The notes: generated by a model from the sequence alone, not told the origin. DNA of 64,000 bases from Saccharospirillum alexandrii (GCF_004000275.1 NZ_RCIP01000003.1:426528-490527); one strand, 5' to 3'; shown: positions 18,010-26,642, counted from the first letter of the stretch. A program made the numbers and translations.

Positions 18010-18920
18010 CGGTTCACCTCCCCCCAGTCGAAATCGTGAACGAAATGGCTGATCAGCCTGGCCTGGTGTGCCGGCGCCCAGCGTTGCCAGGCCCGTTGAC
18101 GGTGTTCAAAGGCCCGGTGGTGGGCACTGCGCACCGAGGCCGAGCCGGTATCGAGCTGGACGCTTTTATCGCGCGCGCGGCCCTGCAAGACCCCGACGTC
18201 GGGCAAGTCGGATTCGAGCCGGTCGATCGGTTGTAGGATCAGAGTGCGGTTTATGCGCGCTTGCGGCAGGCAGGTAGCCAGGGCATCGGGCTGCCAGTGC
18301 GACAGGTCGGAAACCAGCCACAGGGTCGGGTTCTGGTACAGCAGCGACGCAATGTCGCTCGGTGTCGGTGGTACGGTGCCCTCGCGATACTGTCCGGCCA
18401 GTTGGGCATGGGCGTCGACCAGGCGCTGGCAGAACTGAGCAACATCGCTGGAGCGGCGCAGTATCATCGGGCGGGCATCGCCGACGCCGGTAATCACGGC
18501 CCGCGTCGGGTGGCGCAGCGCCAGCAGGCGCCAAGCGAGAAAGGCGGCCCAGTGACAGGCCAGTACGGATTTCAGGGCTCGCTCGCTGCCAAAATACAAA
18601 CTGTCGGACAGGTCGACCCAGATCAGTTGCGCGGCCTGCCGGTCTTCTTCCATCACTTGAACATAGGGCGCCTGCTTGCGAGCGGTGACGTGCCAGTCGA
18701 TGCGGCGTACGTCGTCACCGGGCTGATAGAGGCGCATCTCAACAAACTCTCGACCCTGCCCTCGGTATGGAGAACGTTGCTCGCCCGCACCCAGTCCCAG
18801 GGCCCGGCGCACCGGCACCCGGCCGAGATCCGCTGCGACAAAGCGCAGGGCCAGCAGCTCGTCTCGTTCTACTTCGGTACCCTCAACAACAAAGGGTGTC
18901 GCCATGCCCGCTGTGCTCAT
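17991..18920 (-). CDS. DUF58 family protein
   Basis: A 309-residue protein of the DUF58 family, the usual partner of MoxR ATPases. The signature YRGQGREFVEMRLYQPGDDVRRIDWHVTARK lies about residues 50-82 and is followed by a degenerate VWA-like fold (LIWVDLSDSLYFGSE). I chose the ATG at 18920, which begins 2 bases after the moxR stop (TGATATG). An upstream frame extension would run through moxR coding sequence. It probably acts as an adaptor or substrate handled by MoxR. Confidence 0.88.
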   Translation of the reverse strand: MSTAGMATPFVVEGTEVERDELLALRFVAADLGRVPVRRALGLGAGEQRSPYRGQGREFVEMRLYQPGDDVRRIDWHVTARKQAPYVQVMEEDRQAAQLIWVDLSDSLYFGSERALKSVLACHWAAFLAWRLLALRHPTRAVITGVGDARPMILRRSSDVAQFCQRLVDAHAQLAGQYREGTVPPTPSDIASLLYQNPTLWLVSDLSHWQPDALATCLPQARINRTLILQPIDRLESDLPDVGVLQGRARDKSVQLDTGSASVRSAHHRAFEHRQRAWQRWAPAHQARLISHFVHDFDWGEVNRWPIHS

Positions 18921-18921
18921 A

Positions 18922-19899
18922 TCACCCGACGGCCACCCGCTCCAGCAAATGGTTGACCACACTGACACCACTCCAGCCCTGGGCCTGGCCAGACAGCGAC
19001 AACACCAGCCGATGCGCCAGTACACGAACGGCAACCTGTTGCACGTGTTCGGGGGTGACGAAATCCTGCCCCTCTAGCCAGGCCAGCGCCCGGGCACAGC
19101 GGTCGAGTGCGATGGTGCCCCGCGGCGAGGCTCCGAACTCAATCACCCCGGCCAGTTCGGCACTGTAGCGTTCGGGGGAGCGCGTAGCATCGACCAAATG
19201 CACCAGGTAATCGGTCACGGCATCGGCCATATACACATCGTTCAGCGCCCGGCGAGCGGCAAGCACGTCATCGGGCGAGACCTGGGGCAGCGCCCGGGTT
19301 TGGAGGGCTTCCTCTTCCCGCGCCAGCTTTAAGATGGCGTGTTCAATGCCGACATCGGGATAATCGAGCGACACTTTCAACAGAAACCGGTCGAGCTGGG
19401 CTTCGGGCAGGGGGTAAGTGCCCTCGTGCTCCACCGGGTTTTGCGTGGCCATCACCAGAAACGGCGAGGCCAGCGGGTAGGTGGTGCCGGCAACCGAGAC
19501 CTGGCGCTCTGACATGGCCTCCAACAAGGCCGACTGCACCTTGGCCGGTGCCCGGTTGATTTCATCGGCCAGCACCAGATTGGCAAACACCGGACCGGGC
19601 TGAAATTCAAAACGATGCTCATCGGCCCGGTAAATCTCGGCCCCGGTAATATCAGAAGGCATCAGATCGGGCGTGAACTGCACCCGGCTAAAGGCGCCGT
19701 GCACCCCTTCCGCCAGGGCTTTAATGGCGGTGGTCTTGGCCAGGCCCGGTGCGCCTTCCACCAGCAAATGCCCGTCTGCGAGCAGCGCCAACAGCAGCGA
19801 TTCGACCAGTTCCGGCTGCCCCAGAATCCGGTGTTGGAGGGCGTCTTTCAATTCGAGCAGAGGGTGTTGCGTTGCCATTGGCGAGCCTGTTTCATTCAT
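18922..19899 (-). CDS. moxR: MoxR family AAA+ ATPase
   Basis: A 325-residue AAA+ ATPase of the MoxR/RavA class, a chaperone-like ATPase that remodels metal- or VWA-containing partners. Walker A is GAPGLAKTT, Walker B is LADEINRAP, and sensor 1 lies in MATQNPVEHEGTYPLPEAQLDRFLLK. The C-terminal lid contains GASPRGTIALDRCARALA. I chose the ATG at 19899 (MNETGSPM). ATGs at 19986 and 19878 are also possible and none has a strong ribosome site. It is the first gene of the overlapping Bat-type operon that runs to 13168. Confidence 0.9.
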   Translation of the reverse strand: MNETGSPMATQHPLLELKDALQHRILGQPELVESLLLALLADGHLLVEGAPGLAKTTAIKALAEGVHGAFSRVQFTPDLMPSDITGAEIYRADEHRFEFQPGPVFANLVLADEINRAPAKVQSALLEAMSERQVSVAGTTYPLASPFLVMATQNPVEHEGTYPLPEAQLDRFLLKVSLDYPDVGIEHAILKLAREEEALQTRALPQVSPDDVLAARRALNDVYMADAVTDYLVHLVDATRSPERYSAELAGVIEFGASPRGTIALDRCARALAWLEGQDFVTPEHVQQVAVRVLAHRLVLSLSGQAQGWSGVSVVNHLLERVAVG

Positions 19900-20058
19900 G
19901 GAGTTGAATCGATCAGTGAACGCCGGTCCCGCAGACCGACCCGTCGATTCTAGAGCGCTGTCAGGCCGGGTCAACGGCACCGGCAAAAGGAGGCGGAGGG
20001 TTTACACTGGCTTGACCATGCTGGTTGGGCGCGTGGCCATGCCGGGGGGTAGCCTGCA

Positions 20059-20427
20059 CTAACCCCGCACCCAATTGAAAAATGGCCAAATCGAAATGGC
20101 GACCACTACTGCCAGCCCAATCCACACCAGAATCAGAGTTGCAGGCTCCTCGCGCCACCGATCTTTCCAACTTGAGGCCCGCCCCTCTTCACGGGCTCGC
20201 TGTATGGCTTCCCGTTGCTCGGTCTGACGCTGCTGCTGATAACGATCAATACACTCGCGTGCGGCGACATAATCATCATCCTGAACCAGCCAGATGGCCG
20301 CCACCGAAATATGCCAGCGACCTGCGCTGGTTTCATAAAACTCAAAGCCCTCAGTCGACAACAGCGCTCGAACCTCATCGGCCTCTTGCTCACTGACGCC
20401 ATTTAACCGGAATACCAAAACGGCCAC
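20059..20427 (-). CDS. DUF6164 family small membrane protein
   Basis: A 122-residue protein with an N-terminal ferredoxin-like domain (MAVLVFRLNGVSEQEADEVR), a charged middle (RQTEQREAIQRAREEGR) and one C-terminal transmembrane helix (ATLILVWIGLAVVVAISIWPF). The pattern matches DUF6164, of unknown function. It lies upstream of moxR on the same strand with a 159-base gap, so co-transcription is possible but not shown. Confidence 0.75.
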   Translation of the reverse strand: MAVLVFRLNGVSEQEADEVRALLSTEGFEFYETSAGRWHISVAAIWLVQDDDYVAARECIDRYQQQRQTEQREAIQRAREEGRASSWKDRWREEPATLILVWIGLAVVVAISIWPFFNWVRG

Positions 20428-20484
20428 GCCGCTCTCCTTTAAATTTCAAATGCGATACCTAGCCTATTGGCGTAAGCAACCCGC

Positions 20485-20526
20485 CGACCAAACCGCTGAA
20501 GCTTGCGGCTCTAAGCGGTTTGGTCG
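20485..20526. repeat. Perfect 13-bp inverted repeat between divergent genes
   Basis: CGACCAAACCGCT (20485-20497) pairs perfectly with AGCGGTTTGGTCG (20514-20526) around a 16-base loop. No T-run follows on either strand, so it is not a standard terminator. It sits between the start of the DUF6164 gene and the start of the 20565 gene, so an operator or a leader hairpin is the simplest reading. Confidence 0.6.
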
Positions 20527-20564
20527 TATGGTTGCTATCCCAATCTTAGACGGCACACCCGATC

Positions 20565-20936
20565 ATGAATTTTGGCCCGTCCGACCTGGTTACCAACAGC
20601 GTAACCTTCACCCTGAGTAATGGCGAGCCTGCCGAACAGCTGTGCTTGCGCGGTGGCTCTGTATTGGTGATCAGCGCGAGGGCGCTGGCCTTGTACAAAG
20701 ATGAAGCCGCCGTCGGCGACCCGCTTGGCAATGGCCTGATAGCGCTGACCGATCTGTCCAAAACCTCACCGCTGACCCATCGCGACGGCCATTTTATGAC
20801 CGAACACCGGGCCGGGTACATTGGTTTGCACGGGGAAAGGATGTTGTTGATTACGCCCGTTGCCATTCAACTGTTCGATGAACGCCGCGATGCGCTGCAG
20901 AATCGCAACGAGCGGGCCCGGTTGCCGCTGGAATAA
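20565..20936 (+). CDS. Hypothetical protein upstream of yajQ
   Basis: A 123-residue soluble protein that I do not recognise. It has no signal peptide or membrane segment, and an overall beta-strand-rich look (NSVTFTLSNGEPAEQLCLRG, YIGLHGERMLLITPVAIQL), ending in an acidic-basic helix RRDALQNRNERARL. Codon use resembles its neighbours. The start is uncertain because no ribosome site precedes the ATG. It ends 52 bases before yajQ and could share its transcript. Confidence 0.55.
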   Translation: MNFGPSDLVTNSVTFTLSNGEPAEQLCLRGGSVLVISARALALYKDEAAVGDPLGNGLIALTDLSKTSPLTHRDGHFMTEHRAGYIGLHGERMLLITPVAIQLFDERRDALQNRNERARLPLE

Positions 20937-20988
20937 CGGATTGTGTTAAACTGCCCACAACCTCATTTTCCGACTCAAGGACACTCCC

Positions 20989-21474
20989 ATGCCTTCCTTT
21001 GATATCGTCTCTGAAATTGATGAAGTGGCGCTGCGTCATGCCGTTGATAACGCTAACCGGGAACTGGCAACCCGCTTTGACTTTCGTGGTGTTGAAGCCA
21101 GCATCGAGCAAAAAGGCTTGGTGGTGACGCTGAAAACCGAGTCCGACTTTCAGGTGCGCCAGCTGGAAGAGCTGTTCTCCAAAGCCTGCGTCAAGCAGGG
21201 CATCAGCGCCGCCGGGGCCGATAAGGAAGACACGCCGGTGCACAGCGGTAAGACCTTCTCCTGGAACATGGAGTTCAAACAAGGCATCGACCAGCCGACG
21301 GCAAAGAAGATCATCAAGCTGATCAAAGACAGCAAGCTGAAAGTTCAGGCATCGATTCAAGGCGAACAGGTGCGGGTCAACGGCAAAAAGCGCGACGACC
21401 TGCAGGCGGTCATGGCTCTGCTGAAGCAGTCTGATATCGAGATTTCACTGCAGTACAACAACTTTCGCGACTGA
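20989..21474 (+). CDS. yajQ: YajQ family nucleotide (c-di-GMP)-binding protein
   Basis: A 161-residue YajQ protein. The family-typical start MPSFDIVSEIDEVALRHAVD is followed by TRFDFRGVEASIE and the C-terminal VNGKKRDDLQAVMALLK. YajQ-type proteins bind c-di-GMP in Xanthomonas and Pseudomonas and act as effectors, although other nucleotides have been reported. The window contains several c-di-GMP synthases and hydrolases, which makes a receptor role plausible here. GACTCAAGGACACTCCC before the ATG supplies AAGGA. Confidence 0.92.
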   Translation: MPSFDIVSEIDEVALRHAVDNANRELATRFDFRGVEASIEQKGLVVTLKTESDFQVRQLEELFSKACVKQGISAAGADKEDTPVHSGKTFSWNMEFKQGIDQPTAKKIIKLIKDSKLKVQASIQGEQVRVNGKKRDDLQAVMALLKQSDIEISLQYNNFRD

Positions 21475-21488
21475 GCGAAACCCAGAAA

Positions 21489-21517
21489 TGCCGGGCTGAC
21501 CTGACGTCCGCCCGGCA
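21489..21517. terminator. Hairpin between convergent yajQ and copper chaperone genes
   Basis: TGCCGGGC (21489-21496) pairs with GCCCGGCA (21510-21517). AAATATCTT follows on the plus strand, and CATTTC-type flanking follows on the minus strand. T-rich tails are short, so the call rests mainly on its place between two convergent stop codons. Confidence 0.45.
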
Positions 21518-21526
21518 AATATCTTG

Positions 21527-22033
21527 CTAGTGACTCATATCGCCATGGTCCATCTCCATGGCGTCCCCATCCTGATGCGGCCCCTGCTCCCCGGGGCCTT
21601 CAATCGTGAGTTCAACCTCAATCCCACCGGCCCGTTCGAACTCCAGCCTCACGGTTTCACGCTCGCCTTCCACCAGCCGACGCTGCAAACCGACAAACAT
21701 CAGATGATAGCTACCCGGACGCAGTACAAGCTTTCCCCCCTCAGGCACGACGACACCGTCTGGCAGATGCTGCATGCGCATCATGCCATCGGCCATGCTC
21801 GATTCGTGTATCTGCACTTCGGTGGCAAAATCGGCCGCCGCGCCAATCAGGCGGTCGGGCTGGTCGCCTGCATTGTTAATGCTCATAAAGCCCCCGCCAA
21901 CGGGCGCCCCCGGTGCCGTTGCCCGCGCCCAGGGGTGATCGATCGACAGGGAGCCCAGGGTGTAGTCGTGGGCTTGTGCCACGACAGAAAACAAGAGTGT
22001 GGCCAGCGCCACGGTCAGTTTGAGGTTACGCAT
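21527..22033 (-). CDS. Periplasmic copper chaperone PCu(A)C
   Basis: A 168-residue exported protein from the ATG at 22033 (signal peptide MRNLKLTVALATLLFSVVAQA). The PCu(A)C domain carries the copper-binding pattern as HESSMADGMMRMQ and, about 40 residues later, YHLMFVGL. The mature start HDYTLGSLSIDHPWARAT is typical of the family, which delivers Cu(I) to cytochrome oxidase. An extra C-terminal His/Met-rich tail (HQDGDAMEMDHGDMSH) could hold additional copper. A DUF2946-like gene lies just upstream on the same strand, a common pairing. Confidence 0.92.
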   Translation of the reverse strand: MRNLKLTVALATLLFSVVAQAHDYTLGSLSIDHPWARATAPGAPVGGGFMSINNAGDQPDRLIGAAADFATEVQIHESSMADGMMRMQHLPDGVVVPEGGKLVLRPGSYHLMFVGLQRRLVEGERETVRLEFERAGGIEVELTIEGPGEQGPHQDGDAMEMDHGDMSH

Positions 22034-22147
22034 CGTTGAATTCCTTACTGCATCGACGGAATGACGCAAGGAGGCCTATTCCGTCGTTAGATTGTAGGTT
22101 TTATCAGTGATAGGCCGCGCGATGAGGCAACAGCCGATGGTTATAAC

Positions 22148-22519
22148 TTACAGGTGGGCAGTCAGGGGTGGTGCGCGGCTGACATAGGCTTGAAATGCGG
22201 TTGTACGGGGGGTGACAAGGCGGTCTTGCCGGGTGACTGTTGCCACGCCTGACAAGGTTGCAAATGACCAGACTTCGGGCAAACCCAGCGCCTGGTTTAC
22301 GCAGGGGCAGTGTTGCGACGACGAGCTGGTTTCAACCGGGGCCGTCTCGGCAGTTTCCAGCGTATCGATCTGTACCCAGGTAACGCCCAGCCCGGTGCAC
22401 AGGCGCAGCCAACCCTCAGCGGTTTGAACGCTGCTGGCGTTAACAATGGGTATGGCGGTGAAGCACAGCCAGGTGATGACCTGGAGTGCCCAGCCCGCCC
22501 GGAGCTGCCTTCGGGTCAC
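22148..22519 (-). CDS. DUF2946-like protein next to the copper chaperone
   Basis: A 123-residue protein with one N-terminal hydrophobic segment (ALQVITWLCFTAIPIVNAS), a central HCPCV motif and the end YVSRAPPL. This CxC or CxxC plus C-terminal RAPP pattern resembles DUF2946 proteins, which often accompany PCu(A)C and TonB-dependent copper receptors. A role in copper handling is inferred from motif and neighbourhood. It is 114 bases upstream of the chaperone start. Confidence 0.6.
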   Translation of the reverse strand: MTRRQLRAGWALQVITWLCFTAIPIVNASSVQTAEGWLRLCTGLGVTWVQIDTLETAETAPVETSSSSQHCPCVNQALGLPEVWSFATLSGVATVTRQDRLVTPRTTAFQAYVSRAPPLTAHL

Positions 22520-22577
22520 AGCGTCATGTCTCGCTATTTGGGTTGGTTACGATGACGCACGCGGCCGGGTGCGTCAA

Positions 22578-23636
22578 TCAGCAAACCGGTGGCGCAACAT
22601 CATCGATGTCGAGCAAATCGAAATAACTCTGCCCGAGTGCGATGTAGCGAAAGGCGCGTTTGTCGAGGTACTGGTTGATGAAGCTGTTTTGCTCGAGTGC
22701 CCGCAGGTAATCGTTATAGCTGGTGTAACTGGAGGCCACCAGGTCGGTGCCGGTCAATATTCTGCTGGCATATTTATTCAGAAATTCTACATAGGGCTCG
22801 CGCCGGTCGGCATCGCGAAAATAGCCGTCGTACAGGACGTTCCAGGAGATGTCGAACCAGAGGTTGGGGTAAGCATCCATCAGCCGGCTCATTTGGGCGA
22901 CGTGTTCTTGCGGGTCGAGTTCCATTTGCTCGCGCGAGGTACCCAGATGCATCCACACGATGGTGTTGTCCGGGTACTGCTCCAGTACCGCTTCCATCAG
23001 GTGCACATAGCCGTAATCGTCTTCGTCGTTGCCCATGTCGGAATGCAGAGCCAGCGGCATATTGCGCTCGGCCAGTCGTTCCATAAAGGGCGCCCAATTG
23101 GCAATGTCGTCCAGCGTGGCCGCTTCATGGCCATAGGAGAACAACGCCTGCTTGACCAGATTCGCCTCGCCCATCCACTGAAACAACCCCGGAAATTCCC
23201 GGTCCAGTATCGCCATGCGGTCGACGATGCCCTCAGGGTTTTGCAGATCGGGGAACGTCATTGAGGCGCGCAGTTCCACCCCGGTTCTGGGGTAGGCATT
23301 CATGTTCACACCGTTGACGAAATCGTTTTTCATCGTCGGAGCAATCACTGCATTGCCGCTACAGTCGCCGCCGTTGAGACAAGCCCAGTCTTGAATGCGG
23401 GTCTGCCCGATGCCGTAAACATTGGCGTATTGGATGCCAGCACGTTGCAGGTATTCGACCATGACCTGATGATCAATATGCGGGCCGCTGAAGGGTTGAA
23501 AATGCAGGTGGCTATCCACCACCAGCCGGTGCCCCTGCACACTGCGGTCATAGCACATCTCGGCCAGCGCCGAACCGCTGACCACCAGAGACAACACAGC
23601 GCCCAATAGTGCTGCTTTCCTGCCACCCTGCTTCAT
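22578..23636 (-). CDS. Exported amidohydrolase-family protein
   Basis: A 352-residue protein with a signal peptide (AALLGAVLSLVVSGSALA), then an amidohydrolase-2 type TIM barrel. The first metal motif is VVDSHLHF; later metal ligands or general base candidates are LHSDMGND, IVWMHLGTS and ILTGTDLV. Cys residues (CLNGGDC and terminal PPVC) may form disulfides in the periplasm. The substrate is unknown. Its start overlaps the stop of the membrane gene upstream by 4 bases (ATGA), so the two are coupled. Confidence 0.82.
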   Translation of the reverse strand: MKQGGRKAALLGAVLSLVVSGSALAEMCYDRSVQGHRLVVDSHLHFQPFSGPHIDHQVMVEYLQRAGIQYANVYGIGQTRIQDWACLNGGDCSGNAVIAPTMKNDFVNGVNMNAYPRTGVELRASMTFPDLQNPEGIVDRMAILDREFPGLFQWMGEANLVKQALFSYGHEAATLDDIANWAPFMERLAERNMPLALHSDMGNDEDDYGYVHLMEAVLEQYPDNTIVWMHLGTSREQMELDPQEHVAQMSRLMDAYPNLWFDISWNVLYDGYFRDADRREPYVEFLNKYASRILTGTDLVASSYTSYNDYLRALEQNSFINQYLDKRAFRYIALGQSYFDLLDIDDVAPPVC

Positions 23637-24277
23637 TCCACACCCTCTTTTATTCCGTCATTCTTATTCATTCTGTCAGCCGGCCAGGCAAACACCTGCA
23701 CCATGCAGTACGCCCAGAATGCCAGGCTCAGATGAAACACATCCATACGCACGGGCAGCCCCAGCAGGGGCTCGGTACCGCCGCCGATCACTAACCCATT
23801 GACCACGAACACCACGGCAGCAAGCAATAACCAGCTCGCCTGTACGTTCTGCCTCCGGCGCCACAAGGCCACGGCAATAACAACCGCGACCAGCGTCATG
23901 GCCAGACCAATAACCAGTTGAAACAATGATAATCGGGCCAGCCAGTAGCCGAGGATAAACACCAGCGCCGCATCGGCCAAATGCGCAAGCCACAATTTAC
24001 GGTGCAGACGCAGCCAGCCAATCCAGTCGAGCAATGCCATGGTCAACAGGTAGAGACCGGCAACACCAAAAGCCCGGGAAGCCAAAGTGTGCAGGTCATC
24101 GAGCCGGGTCTGCCACTGAAAACCGAACTTGACCGCGCCAATGGCGGAAGCCAACCCCAGCAATGCAAAACAAACGGCGGCCAGAAAGGCGGCCGACCGG
24201 CGGCTTTGCATTAACCGCTGACTGGCCCACCAGGCACTGGCCGTCAAAACGACTTCGGCCACCCACCAATGCGTCAT
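23633..24277 (-). CDS. Multi-pass membrane protein, unrecognised
   Basis: A 214-residue protein with about six hydrophobic helices, several Trp-rich (THWWVAEVVLTASAWWAS) and one histidine-bearing segment (FHLSLAFWAYCMVQVFAW). I do not recognise the family. It is sandwiched between the aminotransferase (8 bases upstream) and the exported amidohydrolase (ATGA overlap), so these three probably form one operon. A role in transporting or sensing the amidohydrolase's product is possible but is inference. Confidence 0.7.
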   Translation of the reverse strand: MTHWWVAEVVLTASAWWASQRLMQSRRSAAFLAAVCFALLGLASAIGAVKFGFQWQTRLDDLHTLASRAFGVAGLYLLTMALLDWIGWLRLHRKLWLAHLADAALVFILGYWLARLSLFQLVIGLAMTLVAVVIAVALWRRRQNVQASWLLLAAVVFVVNGLVIGGGTEPLLGLPVRMDVFHLSLAFWAYCMVQVFAWPADRMNKNDGIKEGVE

Positions 24278-24285
24278 GCGCGACC

Positions 24286-25485
24286 TTACGCTTCGGCCGA
24301 CAGGGCTTGCAGGCGATTCTCCAGCGCAGCCATACCCGCAGGAACGTCAACTGGATGGCCCAGGGCGTTAAAGGTGGAACCGAACGCATGCAGGGTGCGA
24401 AACAGGTTGTGAACCCGGCACTGCTCGCCCATCTGGCCGATTCGCACGATCGGCGGGCCAAAAGAACCGGCGATCTCGACCCTAAAATGGCGGGAAATAT
24501 GTGCACACACGGCTTTCGAATCGAGCCCTTCGGGCAAGGCGATACCGACCACTGAATTCAATCGGGCTTCGGCAGGCACATAGAGCGACAGCCCCAGCGC
24601 TTCAATGCCGCCCTGGAGCGCCAGGCTGCTCTTGCGATGACGCTGAAAACGACGCTCCAGCGTTTCCTCGCACACCAGGCGCATGGCTTCGTGCAGGGCG
24701 AGCAGGCCCGAGACCGGTGCCGTGTAATGATAGGAGGCTTCATGCCAGAAACGGGTGGCAAGGAGCGCATCGAGCGTCCAGTGCGGCATCGGCACCGGCC
24801 GTTGCAGAATGCGCTGCCAGGCCAGTTCGGAGAACGCGACCAGCGAAACACCGGGTATTGAGCTCAGGCCTTTCTGGCCACCGGTGATCACCACATCGAT
24901 GCCCCAGTCGTCCATGTTCAATTCCATGGTGCTGAGCGTGCAGACGGCATCGACAATGAGACGGCAATTGTAACGCTGAGCCAAAGCGCCGATAGCGGCC
25001 AGGTCTTTATTGTGGGTGGTGTTGGAGGTTTCGCCCTGAACTATGGTCATCACCTCAGGCTGAAATGTCTGCAGAATGTCCTCAATGCGACGTGCGTCGG
25101 CGCTGCTGCCTTCGTCAACCAGCAATCGTTCAACCTCGCCACCTGCACGAACGGCCATTTCAGACAGGCGCTGTGAGAAAAAGCCGTTGCAGACGCACAA
25201 CACCCGGGTACCAGGCCACACCAGGTTGGTGACGGCCATCTCCATCGCCGCCGAGCCGGGGCCGGCCACGCCCATCAGCCAGGGCGATTCGGTCTGAAAA
25301 ATATAGCGCCCCATGCGCTTCACCTGATCGATGATGCGCGCCATGGTCTCGCCCAGGTGATTGATCACAATGCCATTTGCCGCCGCCACCGGGCCGGGAA
25401 TGGGCACCGGTCCGGCCCCCATCATCAACAGGGGTTCTTCGGGCAAAATTTGGTTGAGGCCATCAATGTGGGGAGCTTGAATCAT
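24286..25485 (-). CDS. PLP-dependent class V aminotransferase (alanine-glyoxylate type)
   Basis: A 399-residue fold-type I, class V aminotransferase resembling alanine/serine-glyoxylate aminotransferase and PucG-like enzymes. LLMMGAGPVPIPGPV opens the domain, GPGSAAMEMAVTNL binds the PLP phosphate, IVDAVCTLSTM contains the PLP-ring Asp, and Lys205 in TGGQKGLSSIPG forms the Schiff base. The amino donor is not evident. It starts 51 bases after the AraC regulator gene and leads into the membrane and amidohydrolase genes, suggesting one regulated catabolic unit. Confidence 0.88.
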   Translation of the reverse strand: MIQAPHIDGLNQILPEEPLLMMGAGPVPIPGPVAAANGIVINHLGETMARIIDQVKRMGRYIFQTESPWLMGVAGPGSAAMEMAVTNLVWPGTRVLCVCNGFFSQRLSEMAVRAGGEVERLLVDEGSSADARRIEDILQTFQPEVMTIVQGETSNTTHNKDLAAIGALAQRYNCRLIVDAVCTLSTMELNMDDWGIDVVITGGQKGLSSIPGVSLVAFSELAWQRILQRPVPMPHWTLDALLATRFWHEASYHYTAPVSGLLALHEAMRLVCEETLERRFQRHRKSSLALQGGIEALGLSLYVPAEARLNSVVGIALPEGLDSKAVCAHISRHFRVEIAGSFGPPIVRIGQMGEQCRVHNLFRTLHAFGSTFNALGHPVDVPAGMAALENRLQALSAEA

Positions 25486-25536
25486 CCTGGGCGCGTCCGG
25501 CTGGGTGGAAAATCAGTAATCGAAACAGTGCCCATA

Positions 25537-26538
25537 TCATGATGTGCGACGCCCGGCAGCGCAACCTTCTCCCACGCGAGGATATGCCCCGGAGCCGTCT
25601 TTCAAGGACAGAGCTCGTTCACTCGCCACCAGCAGCGCCTTGCGCTTGGCCAGCGTTTCGCTGGGCTTCTCACCGAATTGACTTGCATACAGTGCAGGCA
25701 GACGCCCCAGATGGTTCAGGCCATGCTCCAGCGCATGCCAGGAAATACTGGGCGAATCGCCTTCACACGCCAGCAAGGCCATGCGCAGTCGGAGCAGCTT
25801 GCAGCGCTGGTAATAACGGTACGGCGTCATGCCGATGTAACGTTTCATCTGGTAGTAAAGGGTGCGCTCGCTGCTGTGCACAATTCTGGTCAGGTCCTCC
25901 AGGTTGAACTCCCAGCCTGGGTTGTTGGCTATGAATTGAACCGCCTGCTCAATTTTTGGATCAATAATTCGCCGTCGGGGCAGGTTGATCTGGAAGGTCG
26001 GTTCACTCAGACACGCTGTCAGTTGTGTCAGCATATGCCGGGTCTCACGGACGGCGCTTTCATAGTCCGGGAAATAACGGCTCCTCAGGTTATAGTCCTC
26101 CAGCAGCGAGCGAACTTGCTGCCGTTGACGATCGGACTCCAAAAAGCTCCGGTCACTTGAGAACCTGGCTGCGTCTGATTCTGGAAACTGAACAATCGTC
26201 AATACCGAATGGCCGTCGGTAACCAGGTTAAAGGGTTCATCGGCACGCACAAGGAATACATCATTCTTAAATTGTATCCGCCCCGTGCATACCCAGATCA
26301 GCACCGGCTGACCAGCGTTCCGTCCAGCCACCCCCGTAGGTCCGTCCACAACGATCTGACCCAGATTGCCACTGGCGGTATAAAGGACGGACATCCCGGG
26401 GAAACTTTTCACGCTGGGTGGGAATGAAAACTCAATATCGGGGAGGCCGAGCAGTACCTTAACACTCCCCAGCCACTGCCCGGGACTTGACCGGGTAAAG
26501 CGCAAATAGGAAGCCAATCCAGATCCGTAATACATCAT
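25537..26538 (-). CDS. AraC-family transcriptional regulator
   Basis: A 333-residue regulator with an N-terminal ligand-sensing region and a C-terminal double HTH: NLEDLTRIVHSSERTLYYQM for the first helix pair and SISWHALEHGLNHLGRLPALYASQFGEKPSE for the second. A C-terminal tail of about 30 residues (beyond KRKALLV) is unusual for the family. It is immediately upstream of, and collinear with, the aminotransferase. It may therefore control its own operon, although the 51-base gap leaves little room for a separate promoter. Confidence 0.88.
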   Translation of the reverse strand: MMYYGSGLASYLRFTRSSPGQWLGSVKVLLGLPDIEFSFPPSVKSFPGMSVLYTASGNLGQIVVDGPTGVAGRNAGQPVLIWVCTGRIQFKNDVFLVRADEPFNLVTDGHSVLTIVQFPESDAARFSSDRSFLESDRQRQQVRSLLEDYNLRSRYFPDYESAVRETRHMLTQLTACLSEPTFQINLPRRRIIDPKIEQAVQFIANNPGWEFNLEDLTRIVHSSERTLYYQMKRYIGMTPYRYYQRCKLLRLRMALLACEGDSPSISWHALEHGLNHLGRLPALYASQFGEKPSETLAKRKALLVASERALSLKDGSGAYPRVGEGCAAGRRTS

Positions 26539-26642
26539 CAGACTCTTGTTATGGTGTCATTCGAGGGGGTCTTATATGAGAATATACTAAAACCGGATCA
26601 CCCGATTCGTACGGCGGACCACTGCAGCGACAATCTGCAACG

